Assembly: GCF_041081105.1 (NCBI RefSeq)
Contig: NZ_CP163528.1
Location: 2,294,001-2,358,000 of the forward strand
Reading direction: 5' to 3'
DNA length: 64,000 nucleotides
DNA from: Promicromonospora sp. Populi
GTDB lineage: Bacteria > Actinomycetota > Actinomycetes > Actinomycetales > Cellulomonadaceae
Shown: positions 1 through 7,110 of the stretch, in pieces
Layout: each line of letters starts with the position of its first letter
Numbering within the stretch: position 1 is the first letter of the stretch
The notes under the pieces: model-generated
The model's database searches: none
Told to the model about the DNA's origin: nothing
Seen by the model: the letters and a program-made list of their open reading frames with translations, nothing else
Made by a program: the position numbers and the translations under genes

Positions 1-2
1 TC

Positions 3-935
3 GGCGCCGCCCTCGCCGAGGCGCGCGAGAACGGCGAGGTGATCTCCACGCTCTTCCCCAGCGCGCCCGGCATCTACCGCGGCCTGGGCTACGAGGTGGT
101 CGGCTCGTTCGACGACGTCGACGTGCCGCTGCAGAACCTGAGCCGGGTCACAGCACCCGATGGGATCACCACCCGCCGGGCCACGCCCGCGGACTTCGAC
201 TCGATAGTCGCCGTGCACCGCACCTGGGCCGCCGCCCAGAACGGCCCGATCTCCCGGGCGGAGAAGCCGTTCTGGACCCCGCCGGAGAAGTTCTTCGCCG
301 ACTACACCGGCGTCACCCTCGCGATCGACGGGCACGGTTCGGCGGGCGACGCGGGCGCCGTCGTCGGCTTCGCGAGCTGGATCCGCGGTGAGGGGTACAC
401 GCCCGCCGACGCGGTCATGGAGATCGACGACCTCATCGCCCTGACCCCCGGCGCCGCCCGCGCCCTGTGGCGCACGCTCGGCAGCTTCTCGACGGTGGTC
501 GGCGCGGCACGCGTGTCGACGTCGGGCCTGGATCCCGCGTGGCTGGTGCTGCCCGACCTGACCTCCACCGTGCACGCCGCGCACCCGTACATGCTGCGGA
601 TCCTGGACGTCGCCGGCGCGCTGGCCGGCCTGGAGTCGCCGCTCGACGGCGTGCGTGTCCCGTTCGCGGTCCGCGGCGCGGCGGACATCGAGGGAGCCTG
701 GACGCTCACTGTGTCCGACGGCGTCACCCACCTCGAGCGCGACGCCGTCCTCGCCGAGGACGCGCACCACGAGCGGCCGGTGCTGAGCGTGAACGGGCTG
801 GCGCTGCTGTACGCGGGCACGCAGTCCGCGGCCAACCTCCGGATCGCGGGACACCTGACCGGCACCCCCGGCCACGACGCCGTGCTGACCGCTCTCTTCG
901 CGGGCCGCCAGCTCCACGTCCGCGACTACTTCTGA
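3..935 (+). CDS. Eis-like GNAT N-acetyltransferase, 5'-truncated by window edge
   Basis: The reading frame is open from the left edge, so the true start lies outside the window. The first visible residues end a GNAT fold (an Arg-Gly-Leu-Gly-Tyr-Glu stretch after a LAEAREN helix), followed by a second GNAT-like lobe and a C-terminal SCP2-like lobe ending in a polar carboxyl terminus. That three-lobe layout is typical of the Eis (enhanced intracellular survival) family, whose members acetylate amines such as aminoglycosides or lysines using acetyl-CoA. The natural substrate here is unknown. An imperfect hairpin lies about 90 bp downstream. Confidence 0.75.
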   Translation, partial: GAALAEARENGEVISTLFPSAPGIYRGLGYEVVGSFDDVDVPLQNLSRVTAPDGITTRRATPADFDSIVAVHRTWAAAQNGPISRAEKPFWTPPEKFFADYTGVTLAIDGHGSAGDAGAVVGFASWIRGEGYTPADAVMEIDDLIALTPGAARALWRTLGSFSTVVGAARVSTSGLDPAWLVLPDLTSTVHAAHPYMLRILDVAGALAGLESPLDGVRVPFAVRGAADIEGAWTLTVSDGVTHLERDAVLAEDAHHERPVLSVNGLALLYAGTQSAANLRIAGHLTGTPGHDAVLTALFAGRQLHVRDYF

Positions 936-1025
936 TCCCCGCTCTTGGCTGCGGACGGCACCCAGCCGGATCGGGCGAGTCAGCCGGGTCAGCCGGGTCC
1001 TGGGCCGCCCGTCGTAACTCCTAGC

Positions 1026-1076
1026 GGTGTTGAGCACATCAGCTGCCGCCAGTACGGCGGCCGCTGTGCTCAACGC
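1026..1076 (+). terminator. Imperfect hairpin after the Eis-like gene
   Basis: GTTGAGCACA and TGTGCTCAAC form the base of a stem that continues, with a bulge, into GCCGCC/GGCGGC around a short loop. There is no clear U-tract, which is usual for actinobacterial terminators. It sits between the Eis-like stop and the next small gene. Confidence 0.45.
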
Positions 1077-1103
1077 CGTGCGGCTCGGCGGGATACTGGG
1101 CAC

Positions 1104-1322
1104 GTGAACATCCCGGTCGCCTGGTCCGTCGTCCTGATCGTTACCGCCCTGTGGAACCTGCTCATCTGGCCGCGGTTCTGGCAGCGCATCGTCGCCGACC
1201 CCCGGTCGCGCGACGCCGACGGCCGCGCCACCAAGTTCCTCACCGTGCACACCGTCCTGATCGCGATCTCACTGGCCCTGGCCCTTTCGGTAGGCGTCCT
1301 GGGCGCTCTAACCCTGATCTGA
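1104..1322 (+). CDS. Small membrane protein of the SCO4848 family
   Basis: A 72-residue protein starting at GTG 1104. It has two hydrophobic helices (about residues 4-24 and 47-70) joined by a basic, tryptophan-containing loop (LLIWPRFWQRIV) and ends with a glycine/leucine helix. Length and pattern fit the actinobacterial SCO4848-type membrane proteins of unknown function. The upstream in-frame extension to 945 looks non-coding, so the GTG after the hairpin was preferred. No strong ribosome binding site is visible, which keeps the start uncertain. Confidence 0.6.
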   Translation: MNIPVAWSVVLIVTALWNLLIWPRFWQRIVADPRSRDADGRATKFLTVHTVLIAISLALALSVGVLGALTLI

Positions 1323-1331
1323 CGCCCCGGT

Positions 1332-1403
1332 CGAGATCTGGCGCTTCCGTCGAGATCTGGTCGTATGCGACCAGATCTCAGCGCAACCACCAGATCTCAG
1401 CGC
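1332..1403. terminator. Nested GAGATCTGG hairpin array
   Basis: GAGATCTGGTCG (1352-1363) and CGACCAGATCTC (1368-1379) form a perfect 12-bp stem with a TATG loop. A second outer pair of GAGATCTGG (1333) and CCAGATCTC (1390) flanks it, so the motif occurs twice in each orientation. It separates the small membrane protein from the tetR operon and probably ends transcription. A regulator-binding role is also possible. Confidence 0.5.
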
Positions 1404-1445
1404 CCGTGCAGGCTTGTCATCCCGGAGGCTACGCGGGGTTGTGAC

Positions 1446-1465
1446 CATACCTGGAGGTAGGTATG
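1446..1465. promoter_or_regulatory. Probable TetR self-operator over the tetR start
   Basis: CATACCT (1446-1452) and AGGTATG (1459-1465) form a 7-bp inverted repeat with a 6-bp centre. The right arm contains the ATG of the tetR gene and the centre contains its GGAGG ribosome binding site, a placement typical of TetR autoregulation. Confidence 0.5.
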
Positions 1466-2026
1466 TTCAGGGTCATGAGTACGGACAGCGCGCGCGGTCG
1501 GATCGTCGGGGCCGCGCAAGATCTCTTCGCCGCACAGGGCGTCGGCGCCACGAGCCCGCGGGCGGTGCTGGCGGCGTCCGGCGTCGGGCAGGGCAGTCTG
1601 TACCACCACTTCCCCACCAAGCACGACCTCGCGGTAGCCGCGGTCGGCGCCACCGTCGACGACGCGCTCGCCAAGGCGATGCGCACGCTCGGCGCCGAGT
1701 CCCCCGCCATCGACCGCCTCGTCGCCTACCTCGAACGGCCGCGCGACGCCCTGGCCGGCTGCCGGATCGGCCGCCTCACCGCCGACCAGGCGGTGATGGA
1801 CGACGACGGCCTCCGCCCCGTGGTGACCGCCTACTTCGTGCGGCTGCTCGGCGTGCTCACCGGCATCTTCCGGGAGTCGGGCCTGCCCGACGACGTCGCC
1901 CGCGACCGAGCGCACGCCGCCCTCGCGATCATCCAGGGCGGTTACGTCCTGGCCCGTGCCACACAGGACCCGGACGCGCTCACCACGGCGGTGCGCGGCT
2001 TCGTCGGCCTGCTGAACCAGAACTGA
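1463..2026 (+). CDS. TetR/AcrR family transcriptional regulator
   Basis: 187 residues. The N-terminal TetR helix-turn-helix (about residues 12-55) reads through DLFAAQGVGATSPRAVL and GQGSLYHHFPTKHDL, the family signature; the rest is an alpha-helical ligand domain. ATG 1463 has a GGAGG five bases upstream. ATG 1475 is the alternative. It is followed after 16 bp by an FMN-oxidase-like gene, so the two are probably co-transcribed and both under the operator overlapping the start. The ligand is not predictable. The last codons are tandemly duplicated, and the stop lies in the second copy. Confidence 0.85.
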   Translation: MFRVMSTDSARGRIVGAAQDLFAAQGVGATSPRAVLAASGVGQGSLYHHFPTKHDLAVAAVGATVDDALAKAMRTLGAESPAIDRLVAYLERPRDALAGCRIGRLTADQAVMDDDGLRPVVTAYFVRLLGVLTGIFRESGLPDDVARDRAHAALAIIQGGYVLARATQDPDALTTAVRGFVGLLNQN

Positions 2027-2033
2027 ACCAGAA
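2012..2033 (+). repeat. 11-bp tandem duplication carrying the tetR stop codon
   Basis: CTGAACCAGAA occurs at 2012-2022 and again, perfectly, at 2023-2033. The second copy supplies the TGA stop (2024-2026) and part of the leader of the next gene. Confidence 0.8.
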
Positions 2034-2042
2034 GGAGAACCC

Positions 2043-2696
2043 GTGACGTTCCGCGAGCGCCTGCGCGCGCTGCCGACCATCCCCCGGCCAGGCCTCCCGG
2101 CCCTCGACCCGGAGGCGGCCCCGGCGACTCCGCACGAGCTGTTCGTGACGTGGATCGACGAAGCGATCGACGCGGGCGTCCTGCTCCCGCAGGCCGCGAT
2201 CCTGTCGACCGCCGACACCGCGGGGCACGTCCATGCGCGCACGCTGCTGCTCAAGGACGTGACGGCGGACGGCTGGTGGTTCGCCTCGCAGTCCACTGGA
2301 CCGAAGGGCCGCGACCTGGCGGCCAACCCGCACGCCGCGCTGACGTTCCTGTGGCCGGTACTGGGCCGCCAGGTCAAGGTCACGGGCAGCGCGGCGCCCG
2401 CCGGGCCAGAGGCGAGCCGGGCCGACTTTCTCGCGCGGTCCGACCTGTCCAGGGCCACGGGCCTGGTGAACCACCAGAGCGAACCACTCGCCTCCCAGGA
2501 GGAGTACGTGGGCGCGTTCGCCGAGGCGCTGCGTGCCGTAACCGCAGACCCCGAGCTGGTCGCTCCGGACTGGACCGCCTATGTCCTGACGCCCACCGAG
2601 GTCGAGTTCTGGCAGGCGCCGGACAACGGGCCGCAGACCCGCCTGCGATACGTGGTCGGCGCCGGCGGCTGGACGTCCGGCCTGCTGTGGCCCTGA
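2043..2696 (+). CDS. Pyridoxamine 5'-phosphate oxidase-family protein
   Basis: 217 residues from GTG 2043, with AAGGAG just upstream. It has the split-barrel flavin fold of PdxH-like enzymes: HARTLLLKDV, then GWWFASQSTGPKGRDL, then AALTFLWPVLGRQVKVTG, and a C-terminal EFWQAP...RLRY segment that in PdxH contacts the substrate. It could oxidise pyridoxamine phosphate, but many actinobacterial paralogues use other substrates or F420. Its partnership with a TetR regulator suggests an inducible side function rather than the housekeeping enzyme. Confidence 0.75.
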   Translation: MTFRERLRALPTIPRPGLPALDPEAAPATPHELFVTWIDEAIDAGVLLPQAAILSTADTAGHVHARTLLLKDVTADGWWFASQSTGPKGRDLAANPHAALTFLWPVLGRQVKVTGSAAPAGPEASRADFLARSDLSRATGLVNHQSEPLASQEEYVGAFAEALRAVTADPELVAPDWTAYVLTPTEVEFWQAPDNGPQTRLRYVVGAGGWTSGLLWP

Positions 2697-2764
2697 CCGG
2701 CCGCCTGGATCCATACCGCCTGCATCCGCACCCAAGAGCTTCAGCCCGACGAAGGGACGCCCCT

Positions 2765-3433
2765 GTGACCAGCACCGACCTGATCCCCCACGCCCTGGCC
2801 GACTCGACGGCGGGGCTGGACGCGCTGCTGGCCGCCGTCGGGCAGCTGACCGATGACGACGCCGCCGGGCCGTCGACGCTGCACGGCTGGACGCGCGGGC
2901 ACGTCCTGTCTCACATCGCGGGGCTCGGCGGCGCGATGCTCGGGCAGGCGCGGGCCGCCGCGCGCGGCGAGGTGGTGCCCGTGTACCCGAGCCAGGAGGC
3001 TCGGACCGCCGGGATCGAGGCGGGTGCCGGCCGAACGGTCGCCGAGCACCGAGGCGTCCTGAGCGCCCTGCGCACCGACCTGACGCAGGCCTGGCCCGAG
3101 CCCGCCTCACCGCTCTGGGACGCCCCGAGCGGGTACCGCGGCGGACCACTGTCGGGCTGCCTGCAGGCCTGGTGGCGCGAGGTCCGGATCCACTCGGTCG
3201 ACGCGCTCGCCGGCACGGCCCAGGCGGTCGGCTACGAGACGTGGGACGACGCCCTGTGCGCGCATCTGCGCGAGTTCCTGGCTGTGCGGCTGCCCGACGG
3301 CGTGGCCGTGGACGACGTCGAGGGCGACCCCCGCGACGTCACCGCCTGGCTGGCCGGCCGCGTTCCGACGACGCCGCTGCCGGGTGACCTGCCCGAGCTG
3401 GGGCCGTGGCCGTCCGCCGTCCCGGCCAGGTGA
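2765..3433 (+). CDS. Mycothiol-dependent maleylpyruvate isomerase-family protein
   Basis: 222 residues from GTG 2765. The DinB-like four-helix bundle is recognisable from GWTRGHVLSHIAGLGG near residue 40-55 and WWREVRIHSVDA near 140. The first His plus the Glu and His of ExxxH are the expected divalent-metal ligands. Family members use mycothiol as cofactor and may isomerise maleylpyruvate or act as thiol S-transferases. The substrate here is unknown. It lies 68 bp after the PdxH-like gene on the same strand and could belong to that operon. Confidence 0.8.
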   Translation: MTSTDLIPHALADSTAGLDALLAAVGQLTDDDAAGPSTLHGWTRGHVLSHIAGLGGAMLGQARAAARGEVVPVYPSQEARTAGIEAGAGRTVAEHRGVLSALRTDLTQAWPEPASPLWDAPSGYRGGPLSGCLQAWWREVRIHSVDALAGTAQAVGYETWDDALCAHLREFLAVRLPDGVAVDDVEGDPRDVTAWLAGRVPTTPLPGDLPELGPWPSAVPAR

Positions 3434-3542
3434 GCCCGGGCTCCCGGGCCGCCCACGGCGCTCCTAGACGGGCGTGAGGGAGGTCACGGAAGCCGGCACG
3501 TGATTCACGCCACAACGCTCGTTCCGCTTTTCACAAGCGGGC

Positions 3543-3556
3543 TATCGTTTCTGCCG
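3543..3556 (+). promoter_or_regulatory. -10 element for probable leaderless mqo transcript
   Basis: TATCGT at 3543-3548 ends seven bases before the GTG start of mqo. Initiation would fall on or next to the start codon, and there is no Shine-Dalgarno sequence, so a leaderless mRNA is likely. The -35 region is weak. Confidence 0.45.
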
Positions 3557-5058
3557 TGACTTTCTATCACCAGAGCGCCCCGCGTCCCTCCGAAGAGGTA
3601 GATGTCGCGCTGATCGGCGGAGGGATCATGAGCGCCACCCTCGGCGCGCTGTTCACGATCCTCGAGCCGACCTGGCGTATCGGGATCTACGAACGACTCG
3701 ATGAGGTAGCCCTCGAGTCATCGAACCCGTGGAACAACGCGGGCACCGGCCACTCCGCGCTCTGCGAGCTGAACTACACGCCCGAGCGTGCCGACGGCTC
3801 TGTCGACATCTCCAAGGCGGTGACGATCAACGAGCAGTTCCACACCTCCCGCGAGTTCTGGAACCACCTCCTGACCGCCGGCCTGATGGAGGGCACGGAC
3901 TTCATCAACGTCACGCCGCACATGACGTTCGTGCGCGGCGCGGAGAACGTGGACTTCCTGCGCCGCCGGCACGAGGCGCTGAGCGCGCACCCGCTGTTCA
4001 GCGACATGGAGTTCAGCTCGGACCCGGCCGTGATCGGCCAGTGGGCCCCGCTGATGACCCTGGACCGCGACGCCGACGAGCCGATCGCCGCGACCCGGGC
4101 CGCCGGTGGGACCGACGTCGACTTCGGCGCGCTCACCAAGCAGCTCATCGACTTCGCGACGACGAAGAACACCGAGCTGCACGTGAACCACGAGGTCCGC
4201 GGTCTCAAGAAGCTGCGGGACGGCCGCTGGCGCATCACCCTGCGCGACCGTACCTGGAACGCCGGCACCCGCCGTCGTACCGTGACCGCGAAGTTCGTCT
4301 TCGTCGGCGCGGGCGGTGGCGCGCTGCCGCTGCTGCAGGCCTCGGGCATCAAGGAGGCCCGCGGTTACGGCGGCTTCCCGATCTCGGGCGAGTTCCTGCG
4401 CACCTCCTCGCCTGAGCTCGTGGCCCAGCACCAGGCCAAGGTGTACGGCAAGGCCGACGTCGGCGCCCCGCCGATGTCCGTGCCGCACCTGGACACGCGC
4501 ATCGTGGACGGCAAGGGCTACCTGATGTTCGGCCCGTACGCCGGGTTCAGCCCGAACTACCTGAAGAAGGGCAAGTACCTCGGCCTGATCACGTCGCTGC
4601 GCCTGCACAACATCGGCACGATGCTCGGCGTCGCCGCGAAGAACATGGACCTCACCGGCTACCTGGTCGGCCAGGTCGTCTCCGCGCCGGAGACCAAGTT
4701 CCACGAGCTGCAGCGCTTCATGCCGACGGCGCAGCCCGGCGACTGGGAGCAGATCACCGCGGGCCAGCGCGTCCAGGTGATGAAGTGGGTCAAGGGTAAG
4801 GGCGGCGTGCTGGAGTTCGGCACCGAGGTCGTCGCGGCCAAGGACGGCACCATTGCCGGCCTGCTGGGCGCATCCCCGGGCGCCTCGACCGCCGTCGCCG
4901 CCATGACCGGGCTGCTGGAGCGCTGCTTCCCCGGCCGGTACGACGCGTGGAAGCCGCAGCTCACCTCGATGATGCCGAGCCTGAGCGGCGGCGCCCAGTA
5001 CGACGCCGCGGAGCTCACCAGCGCGGACGCCGCCCGGCGGGTCCCCGCAGGAGCCTGA
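3556..5058 (+). CDS. mqo: Malate:quinone oxidoreductase
   Basis: 500 residues, the normal length. The FAD-binding glycine motif GGGIMSATLG is at residues 21-30, followed by the Mqo signature around SNPWNNAGTGHSALCELNYTP and a C-terminal LLGASPGASTAVAAM stretch. The membrane-associated enzyme oxidises malate to oxaloacetate and passes electrons to the quinone pool, serving as the citric-acid-cycle malate step in many actinobacteria. It stands alone, with its own probable leaderless promoter and a convergent MFS gene downstream. Confidence 0.97.
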   Translation: MTFYHQSAPRPSEEVDVALIGGGIMSATLGALFTILEPTWRIGIYERLDEVALESSNPWNNAGTGHSALCELNYTPERADGSVDISKAVTINEQFHTSREFWNHLLTAGLMEGTDFINVTPHMTFVRGAENVDFLRRRHEALSAHPLFSDMEFSSDPAVIGQWAPLMTLDRDADEPIAATRAAGGTDVDFGALTKQLIDFATTKNTELHVNHEVRGLKKLRDGRWRITLRDRTWNAGTRRRTVTAKFVFVGAGGGALPLLQASGIKEARGYGGFPISGEFLRTSSPELVAQHQAKVYGKADVGAPPMSVPHLDTRIVDGKGYLMFGPYAGFSPNYLKKGKYLGLITSLRLHNIGTMLGVAAKNMDLTGYLVGQVVSAPETKFHELQRFMPTAQPGDWEQITAGQRVQVMKWVKGKGGVLEFGTEVVAAKDGTIAGLLGASPGASTAVAAMTGLLERCFPGRYDAWKPQLTSMMPSLSGGAQYDAAELTSADAARRVPAGA

Positions 5059-5081
5059 CCTCAGGGTCTGTTTCGATCACA

Positions 5082-5121
5082 ACTTCGGGTACCGAATCCA
5101 GCCGGGTTCGGTACCCGAAGT
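5082..5121. terminator. Bidirectional terminator between mqo and the MFS gene
   Basis: ACTTCGGGTACCGAA (5082-5096) and its exact complement (5107-5121) form a 15-bp stem with a 10-base loop that can pair further through wobble. It lies between two convergent genes. Confidence 0.8.
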
Positions 5122-5143
5122 CGTTCCCGAGGCAGCCCGCCCC

Positions 5144-6424
5144 CTAGCTTCCCAGCGTCCCCGCCGGAAGCTCCCGCATCCTTACCAGGGGCGAGAGCAG
5201 CACGCCCCAGCAGGCGAGGCAGTGCACTGCCGCCATGACCAGGATCGTCTCGCGGACGCCGAACGCCCCGCCGAGCCAGCCCGCGACGACGCCGGCAACC
5301 GGCATGGTGCCGAAGTTCACCACCTGCATCACCGTCATCACCCGTCCGCGCAGCCCGGCCGGCACGTAGCGGAGGCGCCACGCGTTCCGGATCACGTTGC
5401 CCGCTACCACGAACAGGCCGACCAGGAAGCCGCCGGCCGCGCTGAGCGCCGCTCCCCAGCCCGGCAGGCCCGCGCCGACGAGCAGCGCGGCCGGGCCGCT
5501 GAGCAGCAGCAGGACGGTGGACGCCCGCCCGCTGCCGAGGCCACGGCTCAGGTACGGGGCGACGACGGCGCCCACCACGCCCCCGCCGCCCGCCACGGCG
5601 AGGACCACGCCGACCCCCGCCTCGGTCAGGTGCAGGTCGCGCACGAGGAACAGGACCAGGAGCGCCGTGTACCCGGTGAGCCCGAAGTTGGACAGGCCGC
5701 CGATGCCCACGAGCCACGGGATGTAGCGGTCCCGGCGCACCAGGTCCACACCCTCCCGGATGCGCGCGAGCAGCGGTTCGGCAGAACCCTCCGGCGCTTT
5801 CGCCGGCCGGGGCAGCCGGATGCGCCAGAGGCACACGGCGGACCAGAGGAACGTCACGGCGTCGAGCGCGATCCCGGCCGCCGCCGTCAGCCACTGGGCG
5901 AGGAGACCGCCCAGGCCGGGGCCGGCCACGTTCGCCGCGGACTCCGTGCCGAACAGGCGCGAGTTCGCGGACTCGAGCTGCTCGGCCGGCACCACCTCGG
6001 GCAGGAACACCTGGTACGCCGTCCGGAAGAACACCGTGCAGGCCCCGCCCACCAGACCCACCACCACGATGTGGGACAGCGTAAGAACTTCGAGCGCGTA
6101 GGCCACCGGCAGGCTCCCGAAGGCGGCGGCGGAGACCAGATTCGCGATGATCATCACCCGCCGGGCGGGCAGCCGGTCCACCCATGCACCCGCCGGCAGG
6201 CCGATCACCAGCCACGGCAGCCACGTCGCGGCGGCGATGAGCCCCATCCAGCCGGGACCGGCGTCGAGCTGGGTCACCGCAAGCAGGGGCAGCAGCGTGG
6301 AGGTCGTCGCGTTGCCGACGACACTCACCCCTTCGCCCAGCCAGAGCAGGCCGAAGGCCCGGTTGCGCGCGAGAGGCTGCGCGTCGGGGGCGGTGCCGCG
6401 GGAAGGCGCTGTCGACGTCGTCAT
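5144..6424 (-). CDS. MFS transporter, drug/siderophore-exporter type
   Basis: 426 residues with about 10-12 hydrophobic helices and the MFS loop signatures GAWVDRLPARRVMI (about residue 75-90) and RGLGSGRAS mid-protein. It resembles MFS_3/DHA3 exporters (EntS/TetA-like). It lies directly downstream of an ArsR-type regulator, with a tandem operator and promoter in the 49-bp gap. The acyltransferase operon lies further upstream on the same strand, so the pump may export a product of that locus or provide unrelated drug resistance. Confidence 0.85.
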   Translation of the reverse strand: MTTSTAPSRGTAPDAQPLARNRAFGLLWLGEGVSVVGNATTSTLLPLLAVTQLDAGPGWMGLIAAATWLPWLVIGLPAGAWVDRLPARRVMIIANLVSAAAFGSLPVAYALEVLTLSHIVVVGLVGGACTVFFRTAYQVFLPEVVPAEQLESANSRLFGTESAANVAGPGLGGLLAQWLTAAAGIALDAVTFLWSAVCLWRIRLPRPAKAPEGSAEPLLARIREGVDLVRRDRYIPWLVGIGGLSNFGLTGYTALLVLFLVRDLHLTEAGVGVVLAVAGGGGVVGAVVAPYLSRGLGSGRASTVLLLLSGPAALLVGAGLPGWGAALSAAGGFLVGLFVVAGNVIRNAWRLRYVPAGLRGRVMTVMQVVNFGTMPVAGVVAGWLGGAFGVRETILVMAAVHCLACWGVLLSPLVRMRELPAGTLGS

Positions 6425-6430
6425 ACCCGT

Positions 6431-6459
6431 AGACTAGACGTACAAGAGATCTTGTACAA
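6431..6459 (-). promoter_or_regulatory. Leaderless promoter of the MFS gene
   Basis: On the minus strand TTGTAC (-35, 6459-6454) is spaced 17 bp from TAGTCT (-10, 6436-6431). The -10 ends six bases before the ATG at 6424, which predicts a leaderless transcript. The tandem palindromes at 6442-6469 cover the -35 and spacer. Confidence 0.6.
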
Positions 6460-6469
6460 GTAATCTTGT
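6442..6469. promoter_or_regulatory. Two tandem 14-bp palindromic operators
   Basis: ACAAGAGATCTTGT (6442-6455) is followed immediately by ACAAGTAATCTTGT (6456-6469). Each is an inverted repeat of ACAAG(A)/(T)CTTGT. They begin four bases after the stop codon of the upstream ArsR-type gene and overlap the MFS promoter, so repression by that regulator is the simplest reading. Confidence 0.65.
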
Positions 6470-6473
6470 TAGA

Positions 6474-7058
6474 TCACGGCTGCGAGGGGAATCCTCGCGC
6501 GAACAGGAAGACGTGCTCGCGTCGCTCCGTGTCGTCGGCCGCCTCGCCCGCCTTGCTCCGGTTCTTCCAGCGCCCCAGCAGCTCGTGGAACTCATCGCGG
6601 AGCTCGCACAGCTCCTCGGGGGTGAGCAACAGCCAGCTATCAGTGGAGAGCTCGGCCCGGGCCCACTCGTCGTCCCCCTCGGGGCGCCCCAGCCAGGTGC
6701 GGGCACGCTCGACCTGGCGCGCCAGCATGAACTCCTCGGCCGCCACCGCCTGGCGCTGGCTCTCGGCGTCCTGCGGCAACGTCGACCGGCCCCAGCTGAT
6801 GGACCGCGCCGCGCGGCGCCACCAGCGTTCGCGCCCGTCGCGGGCCAGCTCCGGCGCCTCCTCGACGAGCCCGGCGGTTGCCATCACCCGCATGTGATGA
6901 CTGATGCTCCCGACGGCCATCCCGGTGCGCTCGGCCAGCACCGACGCTGTGGCGGGCCCCTGCGCCGTCAGCGAGTCGAGCAGCCGGGAACGGGCCGGGT
7001 TGGCCAGGGCGGTGACGGCCCTGGCCTCGGTGAGCGTACGGACATCGTCGGAAGCCAT
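6474..7058 (-). CDS. ArsR-type winged-helix regulator
   Basis: 194 residues from ATG 7058; an upstream ATG at 7106 would add 16 residues of poor character. The winged helix-turn-helix covers about residues 10-80, with the recognition region LAERTGMAVGSISHHMRVM and the ArsR-like ARSRLLDSL helix before it. The C-terminal 100 residues are helical, acidic and tryptophan-rich, as in ArsR regulators paired with MFS pumps. It lies between the last acyltransferase gene and the MFS gene on one strand. The tandem palindromes just after its stop are the likely binding site. Confidence 0.8.
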   Translation of the reverse strand: MASDDVRTLTEARAVTALANPARSRLLDSLTAQGPATASVLAERTGMAVGSISHHMRVMATAGLVEEAPELARDGRERWWRRAARSISWGRSTLPQDAESQRQAVAAEEFMLARQVERARTWLGRPEGDDEWARAELSTDSWLLLTPEELCELRDEFHELLGRWKNRSKAGEAADDTERREHVFLFARGFPSQP

Positions 7059-7110
7059 GTAGGCAGGGTAGGACGGCGCGAACAGCGACGTCGCCCTGCT
7101 GGACATCGGC

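Noticed and set aside
3718..4704. A 328-codon minus-strand frame inside mqo
   Set aside because: mqo is complete and conserved over this interval; the frame is a codon-bias artefact.
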